From Enterococcus rotai (GTDB taxonomy: Bacteria; Bacillota; Bacilli; Lactobacillales; Enterococcaceae): a stretch of DNA of 64,000 nucleotides. The stretch covers positions 1,563,349 to 1,627,348 of the forward strand of contig NZ_CP013655.1 of the NCBI RefSeq assembly GCF_001465345.1, written 5' to 3'. The position numbers and the translations under genes are program-made. Below the pieces are notes generated by a model that worked only from the letters and a program-made list of their open reading frames with translations, did not search any database and had not been told where the DNA came from. Below are positions 34,801-42,272 of the stretch, one piece after another (the stretch's first letter is position 1; each line of letters begins with the position of its first letter).

Positions 34801-36355
34801 TTCATTTGAATTAATTGATAATGTGACGCAAAATCGCAGTGAGTTTACTACAGATGAAAACGGCAAATATAATTTTGATGCGATCATGTCTGGAGAATAT
34901 ACCTTAAAAGTAGTGGGTATTCCAGAAGGCTATACGATGGCACAGGAATATATCGATGGGAAAAAGATCAAAATAGGCAAAGATACGAATCAGATCGAAG
35001 TTCCACTTAAAGAAAAGAAAGCAGATCAAACAAGTGTCAGCGTAAAAAATTCAACTATTTATGTTGGGACAAATTGGAACGCAGAAGATAACTTTATCGG
35101 AGCTAAAGATCAAGACGGAAATGCCGTTGCATTTGACCAAATTACGGTAAGTGGAACAGTCGATACCACAAAAATTGGTGATTATGAAGTAACCTATCAT
35201 AATCAGGACAAAGAAGCCCAAGCCATCATTTCTGTTAGTGCAAAAGACGAAACGCTAGCTGTCAAAGATTCTACCATCTATGTGGGAGATACATGGCAAG
35301 CGATAGATAATTTTGTATCTGCGACAGATGAAAAGGGTCAAGACGTTCCGTTTGAAAAGCTAACTGTTTCTGGAACAGTCGATACGAAGACGGCAGGTAC
35401 TTATGAAGTAACATACAGTTTCAATGAATTAAAGGAAACCGCTAAAATCACTGTACTAGCCAATCAAACAGCTGTTCAAGGAAAAGATTCAACAATCTCT
35501 GTTGGAACAAACTGGACCCCAGCCGATAACTTCGTTGAAGCAACAGATAAAACAGGAAAACCTGTTGCATTTGACCAAATTACGGTCACTGGAAGTGTTG
35601 ATACAGCTAAAATTGGTGATTATAACGTCACATATAAAAACCAAGGAAAGGAAGATACTATCGTCGTCCATGTTGTTGCGGAACAAGCAACACTTGCTGT
35701 GAAAGATTCAACCATATATGTGGGAGATACCTGGCAGCCAGCTGACAATTTTATAGCCGCAACAGATGAAACAGGCAAAACAATTTCAATTCAAAATATC
35801 ATTGTCACAGGAAATGTAGATACAACAAAAGCAGGTATTTATGAAGTTGTTTATGGATCAGGAACCTTAAAAGAAAGGGCAAAAATCACAGTAAAAGCTG
35901 ACCAATCATCACTAGTTGTAAAAGATTCAACGATATATGTAGGTGACGATTGGAAGAGCGCCGATAACTTTGTATCAGCCACAGATCGAGACGGAAAAGC
36001 TATTTCTTTTGAAGATGTAGAAGTCAATGGAACAGTTGAAACCAAAGAAAAAGGAGAACAGCAAGTCGTTTACGCAGTTCAAACCAATCAAGAAGTAAAA
36101 CAAAGTAAGACTAAACAAGCGAACCAAACTGAAAAGAAATTAACAGCTACAGCAACGATCACAGTACTTGAAAAAAATGCACCAAAAACCAATCAAACAA
36201 CGAAGAATCAAACACATATTTCTAAGCCAGATAAACAAGGGAATTACCCTAAAACAGGTGAGAAAATCAACCATTATCTAAGTTTGATCGGCCTCTTATC
36301 TGTATCGCTCACACTCATTGGTGTGATGCGAGTAAGGAAACGAAGAACAGATTAA
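31889..36355 (+). CDS. Large LPXTG-type adhesin with Ig-like repeats
   Basis: A 1488-residue surface protein: signal peptide (1-29), acidic Ser/Thr/Glu linker to about 110, a long beta-rich region to about 940, a SpaA/CnaB-type domain near 950-1040, and five Ig-like (group 3) repeats of about 70 residues from 1048 to 1430, each with TIYVG...W..DNF...D and GTVDT...Y.V.Y. Repeats 1 and 3 resemble each other, as do 2 and 4, suggesting duplication in pairs. The sorting signal is YPKTG, a variant of LPXTG, followed by a helix and an RKRRTD tail. The ATG at 31889 has AAGGAG 7 nt upstream. It is probably controlled by the Mga-like gene downstream. Confidence 0.88.
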   Translation: MKKRKLHIFMLAVLLTQSFGSTVSAFATTTTNIDQNSPTEQSADTSVEETSETNLSSEFVEPLIENLDKATEEATKTNESDREQEASSPASTEQSTTESTAIPKTKETTLGAAIEDEILANMTITNMEGVEYSQSTLNRVLNTTPVTAKLNFVIKDKDYAPGSVYTMTLPDNLGYSNVGGEVANVGATWAVDAKSQTLTITFNQRVTDTQFNLELKSYVFTETKPLVTIQTAGQTTNKYNFDLYEEVAPIKYEETTNNFGIKGNIYYNLDRALSGSQNLELATSDIPGAKFYNTSKEQIGVFSYDVDINGNVLPESKQTLSKDVDYTINEDVANRSSITITNMDQQKAYALSVDRTMALENVSNYSYSFYNQYPTTKLGSVSINRSTAPYGGLEFTAKTSKDQKSLKELSLGSLQGANFQEKGNYYLYIYNIPTQTKVGEQIVLESKNGQTINDYTFSAYTADYQTAQITDYFDIKKENNKLTLTATKDSVLKISVNKLMIPFDQKDIDIALSTPVVNSGKEIMFVSDQYLQPISIINPNNAETAWGNYDSNGAYSGDTTIAIAGSSKTPVKNATIKIEHPNYLQLRAPKGVYDYYKLDKDYTITAVEGGSLIKFSTPVTHSFNLDLGFNYVPDSLEKSKSIPIDTLPVVLSADDYETVNTTVRTGRKMYSERTLQASKNQFLVNARNDSFDSLSISTKIPAGADVVFDIYDVSNDQVDSIYPQYWDRGYYFDKPLDPTSAAYPKITFDEAANSYQFDFGKTSKRYIIEYKYANGWIDTKTINVTGSAAEPLYGNQEMTASVSVNNEGAEILSATQTSHESLKNVTKNEVKTKNINNGTRKVKNPTFDITTKGTTNAGIDLNSITIADVPQDSYTIKQTATGAQIIFADYTLTQDITITYNTVSKNAGQIYTETIIKADNLDQMTETRRTATTTPLVLRFSDGDAEGVVYLAQAQFHTYNESNQAINIPHVSFELIDNVTQNRSEFTTDENGKYNFDAIMSGEYTLKVVGIPEGYTMAQEYIDGKKIKIGKDTNQIEVPLKEKKADQTSVSVKNSTIYVGTNWNAEDNFIGAKDQDGNAVAFDQITVSGTVDTTKIGDYEVTYHNQDKEAQAIISVSAKDETLAVKDSTIYVGDTWQAIDNFVSATDEKGQDVPFEKLTVSGTVDTKTAGTYEVTYSFNELKETAKITVLANQTAVQGKDSTISVGTNWTPADNFVEATDKTGKPVAFDQITVTGSVDTAKIGDYNVTYKNQGKEDTIVVHVVAEQATLAVKDSTIYVGDTWQPADNFIAATDETGKTISIQNIIVTGNVDTTKAGIYEVVYGSGTLKERAKITVKADQSSLVVKDSTIYVGDDWKSADNFVSATDRDGKAISFEDVEVNGTVETKEKGEQQVVYAVQTNQEVKQSKTKQANQTEKKLTATATITVLEKNAPKTNQTTKNQTHISKPDKQGNYPKTGEKINHYLSLIGLLSVSLTLIGVMRVRKRRTD

Positions 36356-36374
36356 TTGAACGCTAAGGTAAATT

Positions 36375-36420
36375 AAGGCTTGAACAGAAGCAGTACATTA
36401 TATGCTTCTGTTTAGCCTTT
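36375..36420 (+). terminator. Terminator after the adhesin gene
   Basis: AAGGCT-AACAGAAGCA pairs with TGCTTCTGTT-GCCTT (2-nt internal bulges), followed by TTTATT. Confidence 0.8.
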
Positions 36421-36457
36421 ATTCACTGGGATGAAACGGTTGGAGGCGTAAGCATAA

Positions 36458-37063
36458 GTGAAAAATAAACCATTGATATTAGGAACAGCACTACTATTTT
36501 CATCAGCACTTTTTTTACAAGCAGAAACGCTTTATGGAAAAGAAGCAACGACTCCTGGGAAATATAAAATGACCTATGAGGTAGATGGCAAAGTAGAGAC
36601 GGTCATAGTTGAAGTCAAAGAAAATCAAACAGAGCTTCTCTTGAAAGATATCATCATCAAACAAAATGCAACATGGTCTCCAATAGATAACGTGGTTTCA
36701 CTAAAAGGAAAAGACGGACAACCACTGAACTTGAACCAACTAATGATCAAAAATAATGTCAATACACAAGAAATAGGCACTTATTTTGTCAGATTTTCAT
36801 ATGAAGATGAGGTTGCAATAGCAAAAGTAACGGTCAATCCTTTTACTAGTTCAGATTTAAAAGAAAGAAGAGTGAATCAGACTTCCCCAAATGACTCTAA
36901 AACAAAAATCATGTTGAATGACGAACTACTAAAAGAACAACCAAACAAAATAACAATGAACACAAACACTTCTGGAGGAGCGGATCAGCAAGGTTCCACA
37001 GACTTTGGAAATATGTTGAGTTTCCTATCAGGTACGCTTCTGTATGGAACAAGGAGAGTATAA
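36458..37063 (+). CDS. Secreted Ig-like fragment with a decayed sorting tail
   Basis: A 201-residue protein with a signal peptide (1-27), then TTPGKYKMTYEVDGKVETV, which matches only the second half of an Ig-like repeat, followed by one complete repeat (about 58-130) similar to those of the adhesin at 31889. The end, FGNMLSFLSGTLLYGTRRV, looks like the hydrophobic part of a cell-wall sorting signal, but no LPXTG is present. It is likely a shrunken relative of the adhesin. GTG start with GGAGG 11 nt upstream. It directly adjoins the Mga-like gene, whose ATG follows its stop codon. Confidence 0.72.
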   Translation: MKNKPLILGTALLFSSALFLQAETLYGKEATTPGKYKMTYEVDGKVETVIVEVKENQTELLLKDIIIKQNATWSPIDNVVSLKGKDGQPLNLNQLMIKNNVNTQEIGTYFVRFSYEDEVAIAKVTVNPFTSSDLKERRVNQTSPNDSKTKIMLNDELLKEQPNKITMNTNTSGGADQQGSTDFGNMLSFLSGTLLYGTRRV

Positions 37064-38491
37064 ATGGATTTTCTGCTATTAGACGATCGAACGAATTTAA
37101 AACTATCCATCATCCGAAAGTTAGAGCAACAATATTCATTTTCGGAGCGCAAAGATGTTTTATGTGAAGAACTAAATATCTCCCAATACTTATTAGAACG
37201 TAGCGTCACAGAAATAAATGAAGACTTGAAACAGTTTGAACTGATCGATGATATGGAGTTGGTCGAACAAAGCAGTGAAATCATTCTTTTCCAAGATGCA
37301 CAAGTATCATCAAGTGTTGTGGAGGAAAAATATTTAAAAGACTCACTGGAGTTTACATTGTTGCAAACCATATTTTTTAATCAGTTTACGTCAATTAAAA
37401 AATATGGAGAAAAACATGGGATGAGCCGAACTGTAGTCTATAAAATTGTTGATAGAATTCGAAAAGAACTAGCGCAATATGAGATAAAGTTATCGAAAAA
37501 TTTTCAGCTAGTTGGGAATGAATGGAAGATTCGTCAGTATTTTAATATGCTCTATTATCGAATTTATAAAGACTCGGATGAACTATACAATCAATCAGAT
37601 ATCCTAGCGGTCCAAGAATTATTTTCTGAGATTAAATTATATTGTGAAGAAGTAAACACGTTATATCTGTTTAAACATTATTTATTGATCACGTTAGAAA
37701 GAGTCAAAAGAAAACAGCACTATTTTTTACCTAATAGTTTTAAATCGGTTGAATTTGATCAAAAGAATAAAATCTATCAAACCGTTGCTCAGTGGAGTGA
37801 ACGCACTTTGAAGGGAACCAATCGCGAAATAGAAGTGGAAATAAGAGGTATCATCAACCAGCTATCCGTTTACAGACTCGAATTTTGTGATCTTGAAAAT
37901 GATGTGGTCACAGAATATACTGAGCGATTAAAGCAACAATTTCAGATGAATATGCAGTTAAGTGAAATAGGTCCCGAATTTTGTACAAGTGTGAAGATGA
38001 CCATTTATCAGCACCAATTTATTACACCGTTGATAGATCTTACGCTGCGAGCAATCGATTTGGAGTTTTTTCATGAGCGTTATCCAATCATATTCGAGAT
38101 GTGCCATACATTTATTTATCAATTGAAAGAAGATGAATTCAAATTTAGCAAAAAATCATTGTTTTTCAATCTGTTACTGGTATTATCGCAGCAATATGAC
38201 GAAGAAACCGATAAAAATACAATCAATATTTATGTGAACTTTACCCAAGGTGAAAAATACAATCGCTTCATTAAAAATCAGATTCAAATTTTTGACTCTT
38301 TTAGCATACATTTTCAGCCAGTCATACGTCCAGATACAGATTTGATTGTCTCTGATTATCTTCCCCAAGTAACTTTTTCGGCACGAAATCTGATTTGGCT
38401 GGCGCCGCCAAGAGCCAGTGATTGGCGTAACTTTGGTAATGAGATTGTCCGAATTAATAGAGAGCTACAATTGAATAAAAAAAGAAAGTAG
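37064..38491 (+). CDS. Mga-family transcriptional regulator
   Basis: A 475-residue regulator with the Mga layout: an N-terminal HTH (about 15-60), the Mga/HTH-Mga domain with a second HTH (GMSRTVVYKIVDRIRKEL, about 120-140), PRD-like helical regions to about 380 and an EIIB-like C-terminus (NIYVNFTQGEKY, LIVSDYL). Mga and AtxA proteins activate virulence and surface-protein genes and are tuned by PTS phosphorylation of PRD histidines. It starts on the base after the preceding stop codon, so it is co-translated with the 201-residue protein. Probable activator of the adhesin locus. Confidence 0.85.
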   Translation: MDFLLLDDRTNLKLSIIRKLEQQYSFSERKDVLCEELNISQYLLERSVTEINEDLKQFELIDDMELVEQSSEIILFQDAQVSSSVVEEKYLKDSLEFTLLQTIFFNQFTSIKKYGEKHGMSRTVVYKIVDRIRKELAQYEIKLSKNFQLVGNEWKIRQYFNMLYYRIYKDSDELYNQSDILAVQELFSEIKLYCEEVNTLYLFKHYLLITLERVKRKQHYFLPNSFKSVEFDQKNKIYQTVAQWSERTLKGTNREIEVEIRGIINQLSVYRLEFCDLENDVVTEYTERLKQQFQMNMQLSEIGPEFCTSVKMTIYQHQFITPLIDLTLRAIDLEFFHERYPIIFEMCHTFIYQLKEDEFKFSKKSLFFNLLLVLSQQYDEETDKNTINIYVNFTQGEKYNRFIKNQIQIFDSFSIHFQPVIRPDTDLIVSDYLPQVTFSARNLIWLAPPRASDWRNFGNEIVRINRELQLNKKRK

Positions 38492-38504
38492 TATCAATAA
38501 TTAT

Positions 38505-38548
38505 AAGAGGATGGAATAGTAGCGTCTGCTGCTGTTCCATCCTCTTGT
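38505..38548. terminator. Terminator between the Mga-like gene and the convergent small peptide
   Basis: AAGAGGATGGAA pairs with TTCCATCCTCTT with a further GC-rich inner stem. Confidence 0.85.
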
Positions 38549-38615
38549 TTGGTGTCAGTGGATTGAGTAGATAAGAAAGCTTTGTTCTACTCTTGGTTTC
38601 TATATGAATAAGGAT

Positions 38616-38717
38616 CTAGAAAATAATACGATCCACGATTTCAGAGATTATCGTTGTTACCCAGGCATATACATTTCCGTGTTTTTTAAACTTTTTAGCA
38701 GTTTTTTCTTGATTCAT
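38616..38717 (-). CDS. Small amphipathic peptide gene, 33 residues
   Basis: A 33-codon frame with an ideal AAGGAGG 6 nt before its ATG. The peptide has a basic N-terminal half (KTAKKFKKHG) and a hydrophobic C-terminal half (VYAWVTTIISEIVDRIIF), the pattern of an amphipathic, membrane-active or signalling peptide. No leader with a double glycine is seen. A perfect inverted repeat lies 44 nt upstream of the start codon. I know no family; leaderless bacteriocin, toxin or regulatory peptide are all possible. Too short for usual annotation, but the translation signals are strong. Confidence 0.6.
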   Translation of the reverse strand: MNQEKTAKKFKKHGNVYAWVTTIISEIVDRIIF

Positions 38718-38760
38718 TGTAAGCCTCCTTTATTTATATCTTAATAATAGAGGAATCCAT

Positions 38761-38795
38761 AATAAAAGAACATCGATAAAGTGTGTTCTTTTATT
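38761..38795. promoter_or_regulatory. Perfect 12-bp inverted repeat upstream of the small peptide gene
   Basis: AATAAAAGAACA and TGTTCTTTTATT are separated by 11 nt. This has the size and symmetry of a dimeric regulator operator in the promoter region of the 33-residue peptide; a transcribed hairpin is the alternative. Confidence 0.6.
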
Positions 38796-38956
38796 ACATT
38801 TTTGAAAGGGGGACTTTATCCAAGCAGCGAATTACTCCAAGTGTATTTACCGCAGATCTGTCTATGTTTGGTAATTTAGTCATCGTTTTTCTTATTGATT
38901 TATAACTTACTTAAATGGGTAGCAATAATGAAAATTTTTATTCGTTTTATCTGAAT

Positions 38957-38985
38957 TTGACTATTTTTTCCCAAAATGGTAGAGT
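38957..38985 (+). promoter_or_regulatory. Promoter of the ABC-F leader
   Basis: TTGACT, a 17-nt spacer and TAGAGT, about 25 nt upstream of the leader peptide start. Confidence 0.6.
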
Positions 38986-39008
38986 AACACCTGAGGAAGG
39001 TGTTTCAA

Positions 39009-39080
39009 ATGTACGTATTATATATTTCAACTCTTAGCTCCCTACAACTTATGTTTGATGAAGTGTTGTATGGAGCTTAA
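39009..39080 (+). CDS. Leader peptide (23 residues) of the ABC-F gene
   Basis: A 23-codon frame beginning MYVLYISTLSSL with AGGAAGG 8 nt before its ATG. Its second half lies in a strong hairpin (AGCTCC-TACAAC at 39036-39048 against GTTGTA-GGAGCT at 39065-39077). Antibiotic-resistance ABC-F genes are often controlled by ribosome stalling on such leaders, which shifts a downstream terminator/antiterminator balance. That mechanism is inferred here. Confidence 0.6.
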   Translation: MYVLYISTLSSLQLMFDEVLYGA

Positions 39081-39109
39081 TCGAGAAGCTTAAGAGCTTT
39101 TCTTATTCA

Positions 39110-39226
39110 TCAGTAAATTTAGTATACTAAAAAAATAGCATCTATTTGCTATGTATTTAGTCTGCTTATTTACTGAAGGATATATAGATTAAAAGGCCCT
39201 AGACATTTTGTCTGTGGGTCTTTTTT
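39110..39226 (+). promoter_or_regulatory. Attenuator of the ABC-F gene: antiterminator-like stem and terminator
   Basis: TCAGTAAAT (39110-39118) can pair with ATTTACTGA (39168-39176), enclosing a smaller AATAGCA/TGCTATgt hairpin. It is followed by a terminator at 39195-39226 (GGCCC-GACA / TGTC-GGGTC, then six T). The terminator ends 50 nt before the ABC-F start codon, so expression requires read-through. Confidence 0.65.
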
Positions 39227-39276
39227 GTATGTTCTTTAGTAAAAATCTAGGAAACCACATGAAAGAGGAAATTAAA

Positions 39277-40818
39277 ATGGAATTATTACAAGTCAAAGAT
39301 TTAACTTATGCAGTACCTGATAAACAGCTTTATGAAAACAGTTCATTTACGTTAAGAAGTCACGAACATATGGGCATCGTCGGTAAAAATGGTGCAGGAA
39401 AAAGTACCTTGTTGAAGATGCTTTTAGGGAACGTTTTACCCGATGCAGGAGCAATCATATGGAATCCAGCTGCTACATTAGGATATTTAGACCAATATGT
39501 GGATATGGATCAATCGCTGACGATCAACGAATTTTTAAGATCTGCTTATCAAGAATTATTTGCCACAGAACAAGAAATGTTGAAACTTTATGAGACATAT
39601 GGTGAAACGGGCGATGACCAATTGTTAACAAGAGCGGCAACCTATCAAGAAAATTTGGAAATGAAGGGATTTTATGAAGTTGAAAATGATATCAGCAAAG
39701 CAATCACAGGGCTTGGCATCAGTGATGCTGATCAAACATTAGCTGCATTAAATCGTGGGGATCAAATCAAGGTCATTTTAGCCAAATTACTATTAGAAAA
39801 ACCATCTGTCTTGATTTTAGACGAGCCTACAAACTATTTAGACCAAGAACATATCGAATGGCTGACAGATTATCTAAATGCATTTGAGAATGCGTTTATC
39901 ATCGTTTCCCATGATACAGAATTCTTAAGTAACATCGCAACCTGTATCTGTGATATTGATTTTGGTTCGATCAAAAAATACCATAGCAACTACACTGATT
40001 TCTTAAAACAAAAAGCCCATTTAGCTGAAGCGTATCAAAGTCAATTTGTAGCACAGCAACGAAAAATCAAAGAAACAGAAGCGTTCATTCAGAAAAATAT
40101 TGCAGGGATCAAAACAAAAATGGCACAAGGCAGACGAAAACATCTAGAAAAAATGGATCGTTTGAAAGAACCAGAGAAAAAGGTGAAATCTAATTTTTCC
40201 TTTAAACTAATGCCTCAAAGTTCGCCTAATGTGATGACAATTGATGAATTAACAGTAGGCTACAAAGAACCGCTTCTTACGGTACGTGATTTACAAGTAA
40301 AAAAAGGGGAAAAAATCGTGATCACTGGTGCAGATGGTTTAGGCAAATCGACATTAGTAAAAACACTGCTGTCACTGGTACCAGCAATTTCTGGTAAAGC
40401 ACAATTTTCACCACAAGTTGTTACTGGTTATCACTCTCAAGAAATTGAGTGGGAAAATACTGAATGGACACCAATTGAAGCATTAGCCAATAAATATACA
40501 AGACTTACCTATGAAGATGTCCGTCGCGAATTGGCAAAATGTGGGTTGAAACGAGAAATTGCTTCAAAAAATATTTTTATGCTGAGTGGTGGGGAACAAT
40601 CAAAAGTGAAATTATGTGATCTGACGATGCAACCAAGCAATTTCCTGATTTTAGATGAACCAACCAATCATTTAGATGTAGATTCAAGAAAAGCCTTGCA
40701 AGATGCTATAAAAGCGTTTAGAGGAAGTGTATTGCTGATTTCAAATGATGAACAGTTTTATTCAGGTGTAGCGGATCATGTTTATGCTGTTGCAGATAAA
40801 CATCTTCTAAAGCAATGA
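39277..40818 (+). CDS. ABC-F family ATPase, probable ribosome protection protein
   Basis: A 513-residue protein with two ATP-binding domains and no membrane part, the ABC-F plan. Domain 1: Walker A GKNGAGKST, Walker B LLILDEPTNYLD-type. Domain 2: Walker A GADGLGKST, signature LSGGEQSKV, Walker B LILDEPTNHLD. The signature of domain 1 reads LNRGDQIKV instead of LSGGQ. The linker (about 225-290) is charged and helical, and could reach the ribosomal exit site. Such proteins rescue ribosomes from antibiotics (Lsa, Msr, Vga, OptrA types). The ATG at 39277 is preferred because upstream in-frame starts lie in or next to the terminator. Substrate drug is not predictable. Confidence 0.82.
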   Translation: MELLQVKDLTYAVPDKQLYENSSFTLRSHEHMGIVGKNGAGKSTLLKMLLGNVLPDAGAIIWNPAATLGYLDQYVDMDQSLTINEFLRSAYQELFATEQEMLKLYETYGETGDDQLLTRAATYQENLEMKGFYEVENDISKAITGLGISDADQTLAALNRGDQIKVILAKLLLEKPSVLILDEPTNYLDQEHIEWLTDYLNAFENAFIIVSHDTEFLSNIATCICDIDFGSIKKYHSNYTDFLKQKAHLAEAYQSQFVAQQRKIKETEAFIQKNIAGIKTKMAQGRRKHLEKMDRLKEPEKKVKSNFSFKLMPQSSPNVMTIDELTVGYKEPLLTVRDLQVKKGEKIVITGADGLGKSTLVKTLLSLVPAISGKAQFSPQVVTGYHSQEIEWENTEWTPIEALANKYTRLTYEDVRRELAKCGLKREIASKNIFMLSGGEQSKVKLCDLTMQPSNFLILDEPTNHLDVDSRKALQDAIKAFRGSVLLISNDEQFYSGVADHVYAVADKHLLKQ

Positions 40819-40829
40819 GGTGACCGATA

Positions 40830-41219
40830 ATGGATTTTACTGGAGATGAAAACCATCAAGTCTACCAATTTTCGTGGATGGAGCGAGAACTAAAAAGAGT
40901 ATCAGAAGATAAGTTGGCTGATCGAATCTTGATTATTGGCAGCGGCGTTTTAGAATGCCAAACAGCTATTAAGCTAGCTAACAAAGGCAAAGAAGTTGTG
41001 ATCATTGAACACTCGGATGAGCTACTGCCAGATTGTCTAAATTCTCCAATTAGGGCTCAACTTATGAGAAGCTTAGAAAAATTGCTGGTTACATTTTATT
41101 TAGAAACAGTTATTATAGATAGTGAAAAAGAGCAGGTTTGCCTTTGTAATAAAGAAGGATTTCAGCTGTACCTAGATATTGATAACATTATTGCTCCTAA
41201 AGGCTATGAATATTTTTAA
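40830..41219 (+). CDS. Truncated Rossmann-fold (pyridine-nucleotide oxidoreductase) protein
   Basis: A 129-residue protein that matches only the NAD(P)-binding module of flavoprotein disulfide reductases or FadH-type enzymes: RILIIGSGVLECQTAIKLANK with the GxGxxE/G pattern, then EVVIIEHSDELLPD. FAD-binding and catalytic parts are absent. The start is 11 nt after the ABC-F stop with GAGGTGA upstream, so it is expressed with it. It may be a remnant of a larger oxidoreductase or a small accessory protein; a stop codon ends it cleanly and no further homologous sequence follows. Confidence 0.6.
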   Translation: MDFTGDENHQVYQFSWMERELKRVSEDKLADRILIIGSGVLECQTAIKLANKGKEVVIIEHSDELLPDCLNSPIRAQLMRSLEKLLVTFYLETVIIDSEKEQVCLCNKEGFQLYLDIDNIIAPKGYEYF

Positions 41220-41267
41220 TTTCGTTTATAGTTAAAGGAATAAAGCTAAAATGAATGGAGCAAAAAA

Positions 41268-42095
41268 ATGTTTACAACAATTGAGAACGTAAAGTTTCAA
41301 CAGGCTGTAGAAACCTGGAATCAAGGCTTTAGCGATTACCTATTGCCAATAACTGTCGATCAAAAAGCGTTAGAACAGAGAATTCAATCGTTAAAACTGT
41401 CAAAGAAACTCTCGGCTATTTATTCGATCAAGGGAGAATCTGCTGGAATTATCCTGTTAGGCGTGCAAACCTTTCAAGGAACGAAAGTGATGTGGGTCGG
41501 TGGTATGGCGGTTGTTCCGAAATATCGTAGGAACAAAGTCGCTTCTAAATTGATGGATTACGCAGAAAAATTAGCAAAAGAACATCAATGTGAGTACCTA
41601 ATCTTGGAAGTGATCAAAGAGAATGAGCGGGCGAGGCGATTGTACCAAGAAAAAGGGTTTCAACTTATCAATGAGTTGGCAGTTGGTTCAGTTGTTTTAC
41701 CAGCTAGAACAAGAAAAAAAGAGTGCATTGAGTTCAAAGCTATCCCGTTAGAAGAACGAGCGTTAAGCGAAACAAAATGGATACCTTGGCAAAATCGTAG
41801 TATTTTTTCTGAACAAAACTATGCTATTTATCACGAAGAACTAAAAGTTGGCTCAATCAGTTTTAATCTAGTTGAGGATGTTTCTGGAGAAAGTTTAGTC
41901 CTTAAACAATTACAGCTAGTTGAACAAAAAAATTGCTCGTTAATAACAGCTATCTTACTTACTTTAAAAGAACAAGAAATTCTTGATACAATCAAATTCA
42001 CCAACTTTGATAAGGCAACACCAGAATATGCTGAATTAGAAAAAATAGGTATTACGATACAACTGACACAATTACAATTAGCTAAAAAAATTTAA
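41268..42095 (+). CDS. GNAT-family acetyltransferase with C-terminal extension
   Basis: A 275-residue protein. The GNAT domain is in the first 150 residues, with acetyl-CoA loop VVPKYRRNKVASKLM and motif B ENERARRLYQEKGFQ. The remaining 125 residues look like a second, poorly conserved GNAT-like domain. It lies 48 bp after the truncated Rossmann gene. Substrate unknown. A terminator follows. Confidence 0.8.
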   Translation: MFTTIENVKFQQAVETWNQGFSDYLLPITVDQKALEQRIQSLKLSKKLSAIYSIKGESAGIILLGVQTFQGTKVMWVGGMAVVPKYRRNKVASKLMDYAEKLAKEHQCEYLILEVIKENERARRLYQEKGFQLINELAVGSVVLPARTRKKECIEFKAIPLEERALSETKWIPWQNRSIFSEQNYAIYHEELKVGSISFNLVEDVSGESLVLKQLQLVEQKNCSLITAILLTLKEQEILDTIKFTNFDKATPEYAELEKIGITIQLTQLQLAKKI

Positions 42096-42109
42096 ATAGT
42101 AAATCTATT

Positions 42110-42150
42110 CAGCGGTACTCGTTTTAGCGAACGAATGCCGCTGGATTTTT
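42110..42150 (+). terminator. Intrinsic terminator after the GNAT gene
   Basis: CAGCGGTA-TCGTT pairs with AACGA-TGCCGCTG and is followed by GATTTTT. Confidence 0.88.
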
Positions 42151-42272
42151 CTATTAAAACACTGTTAAATCAGCAAGCAACGCACCGTTGCAACTACCTT
42201 TATTGTATAATAGATGAAAGCAACGTATTTATGCGGCGAAAATACTAGACGTTAGGAAATGGGTGAATTATA

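Noticed and set aside
39208-39276. Longer start for the ABC-F protein
   Set aside because: The extra codons lie in or just after the attenuator terminator; AGAGGA precedes the ATG at 39277.
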